Notes under the pieces: model-generated | Seen by the model: the letters and a program-made list of their open reading frames with translations, nothing else | The model's database searches: none | Told to the model about the DNA's origin: nothing | Part shown: piece after piece, positions 57,961 through 64,000 of the stretch | Position numbering within the stretch: position 1 is the first letter of the stretch | Layout: each line of letters begins with the position of its first letter | Made by a program: the position numbers and the translations under genes | Source of the DNA: Mauremys mutica | Taxonomy: Eukaryota; Chordata; Testudines; Geoemydidae | Assembly: GCF_020497125.1 (NCBI RefSeq) | Contig: NC_059084.1 | Location: 6,103,501 to 6,167,500 of the forward strand | Reading direction: 5' to 3' | Length of the DNA: 64,000 nt

Positions 57961-60900
57961 CCCCTTAACTATGCTCAATCCTGGTTGTGTAACAGGTAGG
58001 TGCAGGCACCTAATGTTTTTCTCCTGGAGCATGTCATTTGAAGGTGGAGCCTGCTGCAATCTGATCCTTACTTTGGGTTCCTCCCTTTCCCCCTGCAAAC
58101 TGCCTTGGGATGAAAGAACTCTTGTGCTGTACCTGGGGAAAGCCAGCTGGCTGCTCCAGGAGGCTCAGAGCCCTAGCACTGTTGCTGACCTTGGCCTGCT
58201 GCTGCTTTAATAAACAACTCTCAGGTTGAGGAAGAAGGTGTGGTTTTCAATAGGCTCTGGAGTGTCTCTCTCCCCTGAAATCAGGGGGAAACTGCTCATT
58301 AAGGAGCTGGAACAAGCTGAGCAAAATCAGAGGTGGGCCCTGCACAAGGGTAATTCACGGGGTTAAGCAGTTTGGGGTTAGCGACAACAGCAACTAAACA
58401 CCTTGGGATAGACGGGGTCTCCTTTGACCAGGGTTGGTGCCCAGGGGGATCCTCACCACTGCTAGAGCAGAGACTCAGGGTGGAGTCACCCACCTGTAGG
58501 CCTCCAGAGAAGCATCTCCTGAAAGCCACAGGGACCTGCACTCTGTAGGGGCCGCACAGGAGTGGTGGAAGGCCCTTACATACACACACAGGCTTCCCCT
58601 GCCAGAACAAGCCCTCAGGCCCCAGGGACTTGGCACCATGCAGTGGGTACTTTGTGCCCAGCATACACACCACAACAATTAGAGGCCCCAGCCTGAGAAT
58701 TAAAAAGGAATGTGAACTCTAACACCTCCACATGCCAGCAGGGCCTTTGCACTCTGCCGGCGGCGGGGGATGAAGTCAGTTGACTCTCACATGAAATACT
58801 GAAGCTGCTTTCCAAAGGCTTAGTGGGGCAAAGCCTGGAGCTGTGTATTAACACACACAGGCAAGTCACCCAAACAGGACAGGGAAAGATCTGCCTGCGG
58901 GGTGCCCCTGGACCTGGGAACAAGGTGTGTTCTTATCTCATGGTAGCTCGCGCTTGGTAACGAACATGAGGTACAATCCTAGTGAAGTCAAGGCAGGGTG
59001 CCTGAGGTGGAAGCCAAGACTCCAGTGGCAGTCTAGAGTTTACCACGACCTGCTCACTCATGTTAAACCTACAACAGCCTGTGATTTTACCTCACATGAG
59101 CTAACATGAGGCAAGAACACCCCCTTTTTTCCTACTGAAGACGAGGCCAAAGATGCTCTGGGCCTGTCTATACTGCAGCCCTGGGGTGCAACTACAGCTC
59201 GAGTAGACGTTCCCAAGCTAGCTTTAATCTAGCTCCGGTCCTGGAACAATGAAACCGTGGCAGCGTGCCCTTCAGCGTGAGCTGGCCCTGATGAAACACT
59301 GCTCTGGGACCCGAACTAGCTAGATTCAAACTACTTCAGGTAAGTCTACCTGAGCTGGAATTTCTCCAGGATTTCAGTCCAGACAACCCTCAGAGACCAC
59401 ATGCTTGGCCCATTCTCTATTACACCTGCTGTAGGTATTGCAAAGGTCTCCAGCAAATTCAGACTATGCCAAGCCACATGTGCCCCAAGCCGGAGGCGCA
59501 CTGCAGAAAGTGAAGGACTGTTGACACAGCGTTTGGAACTGCTCAGTTCCCACTTGTTTTTCGTCTTTGAATTTTTTTTCTCCTGAAGTAAAGAGGATGA
59601 GATCTGTCTGCTCTGGGGGAGGCCCAGTTGTTCTCTAGGGATATGAAAGATCTCGTGATTTATCCTTGTGTCTTTGGCCAATATTTCCTCTCCCCCACCT
59701 GAGCCTCCCTCACTGGCATGCTGGGCACCAGAGGTTGCTGCATTTCTGTGCTGTATTTACAATTTATGAAGCACGTTGGGGATCCTTCGGCATGAAAATA
59801 TATCATTAAAGGCCCTATATTTCACTAACCTCTAACCCCCACATCCAGGAGGGCTGGGTCTATTTAGATTGTCACAGTGATTTCTGAGGCACTGCAGTAA
59901 TTTGGGGATAGGCTTAGAAGTCAGCATGCGGTGTCACTGACTGCTGTGGTCAGAGGCAGCCTGACACGGCATCTCTGCCTTTGTAACTGTGTGCTCCTGG
60001 CTCTATGTACATCTTGCACCTCCCATAACAGGGGTTTTGTCTGTAGCCGGGAGGCTGATCTGCCACATGACTCCAGTAGAGAGAGAGTCTCCAGCCAGCA
60101 ATGTCTACCCCAACCTACTCCAGTTCTTAGATCAAAACATCCCCCCTGGAACTTGTCAGTGCCATTCCTCTGGTAAGTTACAAGGGAACCTGAGGTGCTT
60201 CTTTGACCTGGTCACTGGAAATCTGGTCTCCCCTAGTGATTCCAGTGCCAGGCAGCCTGGGAGTGAAGGACCTGAACTCTGAACCACTGAAATGACAGAG
60301 CAGTAGCCACCTCACAGACCACTGAGCACAGGATTTTATGGTAACCATGTGGTTTCATTGTTGATTCAGCAGTTTGTATTTTTACTGGAAGGTGTATAGG
60401 GATATAGCCAGAAATGACAGAACCATGTGTCAATAAGATCAGGTTACATAGAGATGGTCATAGAAGATCTAAACATAGACCTTGTGTCCAAAAATCCATT
60501 ATTGTTCCTCACTCCTAACCCTAACACAGCTCTCAAATCAATAGGGAGCTTTCGAGTTATAATTTGGCAGGTAAGATGTCTCAGGCTGTGGAACTCATTG
60601 ATTTCCTATTATTCTATTACAAGTAACAAAGATGAAAAAATTAACAGACTGCAGTAATTTCTCTTTCAATGACTTCTACTAAATCCATATCGGGGCCAAA
60701 GTAAGCCTTGAGATAACCAGGTGCGACCCCTTGACTTGGTCCTATATCTACTTTAGCAAATGCAATCCTCCTCCTATCTTAGCTAGAACTATGTAGTTCG
60801 GAATGCAGCTCAGTAGCCTAAAAATCGGTCACTAGTCTAGAATCAAATCCCCGGAGTGCAAACAGGCACCACTTGCATTTATAACAAAGAACTGCAGTAA

Positions 60901-62321
60901 CTTTGCCCCTTCAAATACTAAATTGGGTGATCTCCTTCTTTGCAGGTCTTAGTAACTAGTAACTGAGGCACTGATCTTGCAAAGACACAACACTCGTGCT
61001 TAATATTGTGCACATGAGAAGTCCTACTAAAGTTAAGCATGTGTTAGATTGTGGTCTAATTGGCATGAAAAGTAAACCCACAAAGGTCTGTCACTGCCCA
61101 TGCCATTTTATTTGCCTATGCTGTGACACCTGTTTTTGCCCTTTAACATCTGCTCCCAGGGAGGGACACCACCTCAGCTGCTGCTGGCCTTTCCCATCCT
61201 TACCAACATCTTTTCCCAAGGTTTGGACAGACACAGAAGCAATGCTATTCACTCTGCAGAGGTCAGCAGAACAACCACCAGGAAGTAGTTAATTAAAGCG
61301 GTTGTTGACATTGGATATACATGCAATTTTATATTCCCTTCATCTCAATCAGGAGTGAAAAATATTGGCTGGCAGAAACAAGCAAAAACCAAGAGACTGA
61401 TACAGAGAAAAAAAAATCTTGCAAAAGAAAATGTGGGGAGGATAGAACAGGGAGTGAGCCACACATCAGCTAGGGAGACTTTTTTTGCTTCAATTAGAAG
61501 CCTAATAAAGCTGAAGTAGTAATGAACCAGATGCCAGATTTAATTAGATCAGCTTAGGCAGCAGTTCACCATACAGGACCTGGGTAGCTAATATCCCCAC
61601 CAGAGCACTAGCTCTGTGACGTGGATGATTGAATGTTCTTCTTTGACGGAGAATAAAGCCATCTGTCTGAACTCGGTCATTAAACTCAACCTCACCCCTT
61701 GCGCTGTTCCGCTACAGATTGAAGTTTGCGGCTTAGGCCCATCACATTTGTATGATAGTTCTGGACCAGACCACCGCCAGGTCCATCTCCCTCATGTGCC
61801 AGATCTCAAAATCATGATTACATTCGATTTCTAGAAGAACGTCACCAGGAGGAAGGGAGGAAATCTGACCAAAGGAGCCATTCTTGCTATCCTAGACTAG
61901 GTCCCACTATTTATCAAGATAGACGGTCACCTTACTGCTAACTTCAATTCAGTTCTTCACTGCAAGAACTGAGCTTAGTGAAAGCTCCTCAGGTGAGGCC
62001 AGGCTAAGCAGCTGTAGTCCATTCACCCCTGGGCACGGCCAATTGGTTTATGCTGTCTTTGATAGCTTTCTGTGGGGGTTCTTAAATTATTGAGATGAGC
62101 CAAAAAAGAACTTCCCAGTCATTCATAAACACAAGCTATTGATTTATTAATAAATAATAAACACATGTATTTATATATTTCATTGATTTCTTGATGACAG
62201 ACCAAGCAAGCAAAGTATGGCGGCTTCAGGAGTGGGATAGCCAGCAGGGATGGTCGATCATACATGACGAGGTCATAAGACCCATGAAGTTAGAAAGAGA
62301 AAAGTCCTATTGGAGCCTCTA
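57961..62321. other. upstream intergenic DNA, no gene recognised
   Basis: Open frames of up to about 120 codons on both strands lack splice context and known domains. Around 59158-59350 a block with GGGCCTGTCTATACTGCAG and CTAGATTCAAACTACTTCAG resembles a worn MITE of the GTCTACAC family. Confidence 0.5.
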
Positions 62322-62408
62322 GGCCCAGATGCTCAAGGTGCTTAGGCACCTAACTGCCATTGATTTCAATGGGAGCTGAGTGCCTAAATACCTTTGAAGA
62401 TCTGGGCC
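62322..62408. mobile_element. hairpin MITE with CTA target duplication
   Basis: Almost the whole 87-base element is an imperfect palindrome: GGCCCAGATGCTCAAGG pairs with CCTTTGAAGATCTGGGCC, and TTAGGCACCTAACT pairs with the AGCTGAGTGCCTAA side. CTA flanks both sides (62319-62321 and 62409-62411). Confidence 0.7.
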
Positions 62409-62639
62409 CTAGTTGAGCCCCTTGGGCTTGTTCCCATCAAACTCTTCTCTGGTTTTCTGTGGAGCCTAATTTACGATGTCCTCAGCCCTGCAGTTTCCAC
62501 CACTTTCCTTTGGAGACTGTTCCCAGATCTCCTGCTCAGGAGATTCCTGGGTGATATCAGGCCAAATTAAGCCTTGGTATAACTATACTAGTTTGAGTAG
62601 AGTTACCCCAGGGGTATATTTTATCCTAGATTCATTTAT

Positions 62640-63000
62640 TTTGCATAATTTCTGCTCAGCTCCTCATGCCACCTGTTAATGCTGCCTCTTGCTTGGCATT
62701 CACACTCTTCAGACATCTGTAGATAGTTGTCACATTCCCCCACCAGCTTTAGCAAGTCATGCTATTATCCCTGTTTATGTTAACCTTTCCCCGCATATTA
62801 ATCCCCCTAGCCCATCAGTTGTGGTAGTGGTTCTAAACCAAACATCTCCCTTCTGATACTGAGGTGCCCAGGAATGCAGCATTCCAAGTGTGGCTTCAAC
62901 ACAGTTCTATTGAAATAATTCTCCTCTCCCTTTGTTACAACTGACTACCCGCACTAAGCAGCCCAGTTTTGCTGTCGTATCACACAGCCAATTGTGTATC
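62640..63000 (-). mobile_element. old CR1 fragment
   Basis: 'Aggtgcccaggaatgcagc', 'attccaagtgtggcttcaa' and the surrounding order of blocks resemble the complement of the CR1 region seen at 28300-28450, strongly diverged. Confidence 0.35.
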
Positions 63001-63529
63001 TCAATAATCCAGTTTTATGACCACAATGCATTGTATGCATGCTGAGAGGTTCAAAGAGAACGAGAATCCACCAGAGCCATCAGAACTTACTCTCTTTATC
63101 GCCCAGAGAGTCCACTCATTTATTTAAAATTAACATTGCAATAAACAGGTTGTTTTCTTTTTCCAGTAGCCTAAAACATTAGCAGAACGTGAGGAGGATA
63201 CCACCACCATGCTCCTTTATTCTCTTGAATACCCAATTGCTTAACAACCAATGGCTTCATCCAGTCCATAGAGGCAGTTGAGAGACTGAAGACAGTGCAA
63301 ACCCACTGGGGATTTTGTGTCCTTGATTCTAATGGAACTACCCCAGGGATGGATTCAGACCTTTGAGAGTGAGGTGAGCACTTGTGCCCTGATCTGCAGA
63401 GGTGAGTTTCCAATTTTCTAATTTCACAAAACCGAACACCCTTCCCCTGCCCGCCCTCCCTCCCTAGCTCGCTCTCCCCCACCCTCACTCACTTTCACTG
63501 GGCTGGGGCCAGGGGTTTGGAGTGAAAGA

Positions 63530-64000
63530 GGGAGCTCAGGGCTGGGGTAGGGGGTTGGAGTGCAGGTGGGGGCAGGAGTCGGGCTCTGGAAGGGACTTTG
63601 GGTGCAGGAGGGGGCTCAGAGCTGGGGTAGAAGGTGGAGGTGCAGGACGGGCTGTGGGGTGCGGGCTCTGGGAGGGGGCTCAGGGCTGGAGCAGAGGGTT
63701 GGGGTGCAGGCCACAAGCCCTGGGATGGAGTTTGGGTGCAGGAGGGGGCTCAGGGCTGGGGTAGAAGGTTGGGGTGCAGGCTCTGGGAGGGGGCTCAGGG
63801 CCGGAGCAGGGGGTTGGGACACAGGACACAAGCCCTGGGATGGAGTTTGGGTGCAGGAGGGGACTCAGAGCTGGGGTAGAAGGTTGGGGTGCAGGACGGG
63901 GTGCGGGCTCTGGGAGGGGGCTCAGGGCTGGAGCAGGGGGTTGGGGAGCAGGACACAAGCTCTGGGATGGAGTTTGGGTGCACGAGGGGGTTCTGACCTG
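63530..64000 (+). repeat. G-rich minisatellite, truncated by the window end
   Basis: A unit around TTTGGGTGCAGGAGGGG starts at 63597, 63731, 63846 and 63973 (spacings 134, 115 and 127). Each contains shorter variants of GGGGGCTCAGGGCTGG and GGGTTGGGGTGCAGG, so there is a higher-order structure. The open frames here on both strands are by-products of the tandem repeat. Confidence 0.8.

Noticed and set aside
59158..59350. Complete Harbinger MITE
   Set aside because: GTCTATACTGCAG-type left end is present, but no matching right end or target duplication could be shown.
63495..63983. Proline-rich and glycine-rich open frames on both strands
   Set aside because: Translation artefacts of the G-rich tandem repeat.

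Overview
This window is vertebrate nuclear DNA, most likely from a turtle. It has interrupted genes with canonical GT/AG introns. It is full of CR1 LINE tails, a tRNA-headed SINE with a CR1-like tail, Penelope-like fragments, and hAT-, mariner- and Harbinger-type MITEs with clear target-site duplications. That mixture is what I associate with chelonians, and no primate or rodent repeats are visible. The species assignment is an inference from repeats.

The main gene is on the minus strand. Nine coding exons between 57644 (ATG) and 21294 (stop) join in frame into a 398-residue protein with the DEPTOR architecture: two DEP domains, an Arg-rich linker and a C-terminal PDZ domain. DEPTOR is the endogenous inhibitor of mTORC1 and mTORC2. 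The protein is clearly DEPTOR-family but differs from the DEPTOR I remember at many positions that are usually conserved, and its phosphodegron region is altered.

Downstream on the same strand, at 3569-3679, is a fibronectin type III exon that matches COL20A1 better than its paralogue COL14A1. A possible signal-peptide exon lies at 4518-4644. In human, DEPTOR lies next to COL14A1 in the same order and orientation. The simplest reading is that this locus is the ohnologous block: a DEPTOR paralogue beside COL20A1. As far as I recall, mammals have no DEPTOR-type gene beside COL20A1.

Layout: 1-3568 is probable COL20A1 intron, with a GC-rich probable repeat and a hAT element. 3569-4644 holds the 5' end of COL20A1. 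4645-21293 is intergenic, repeat-rich, and includes the DEPTOR-like 3' UTR (about 20680-21293). 21294-57644 is the DEPTOR-like gene; intron 1 is about 14.1 kb and intron 2 about 7.3 kb. 57645-64000 is its upstream flank, with no recognised gene, ending in a G-rich minisatellite that runs off the window. No functional rRNA or tRNA gene, CRISPR array or bacterial-style operon was seen.
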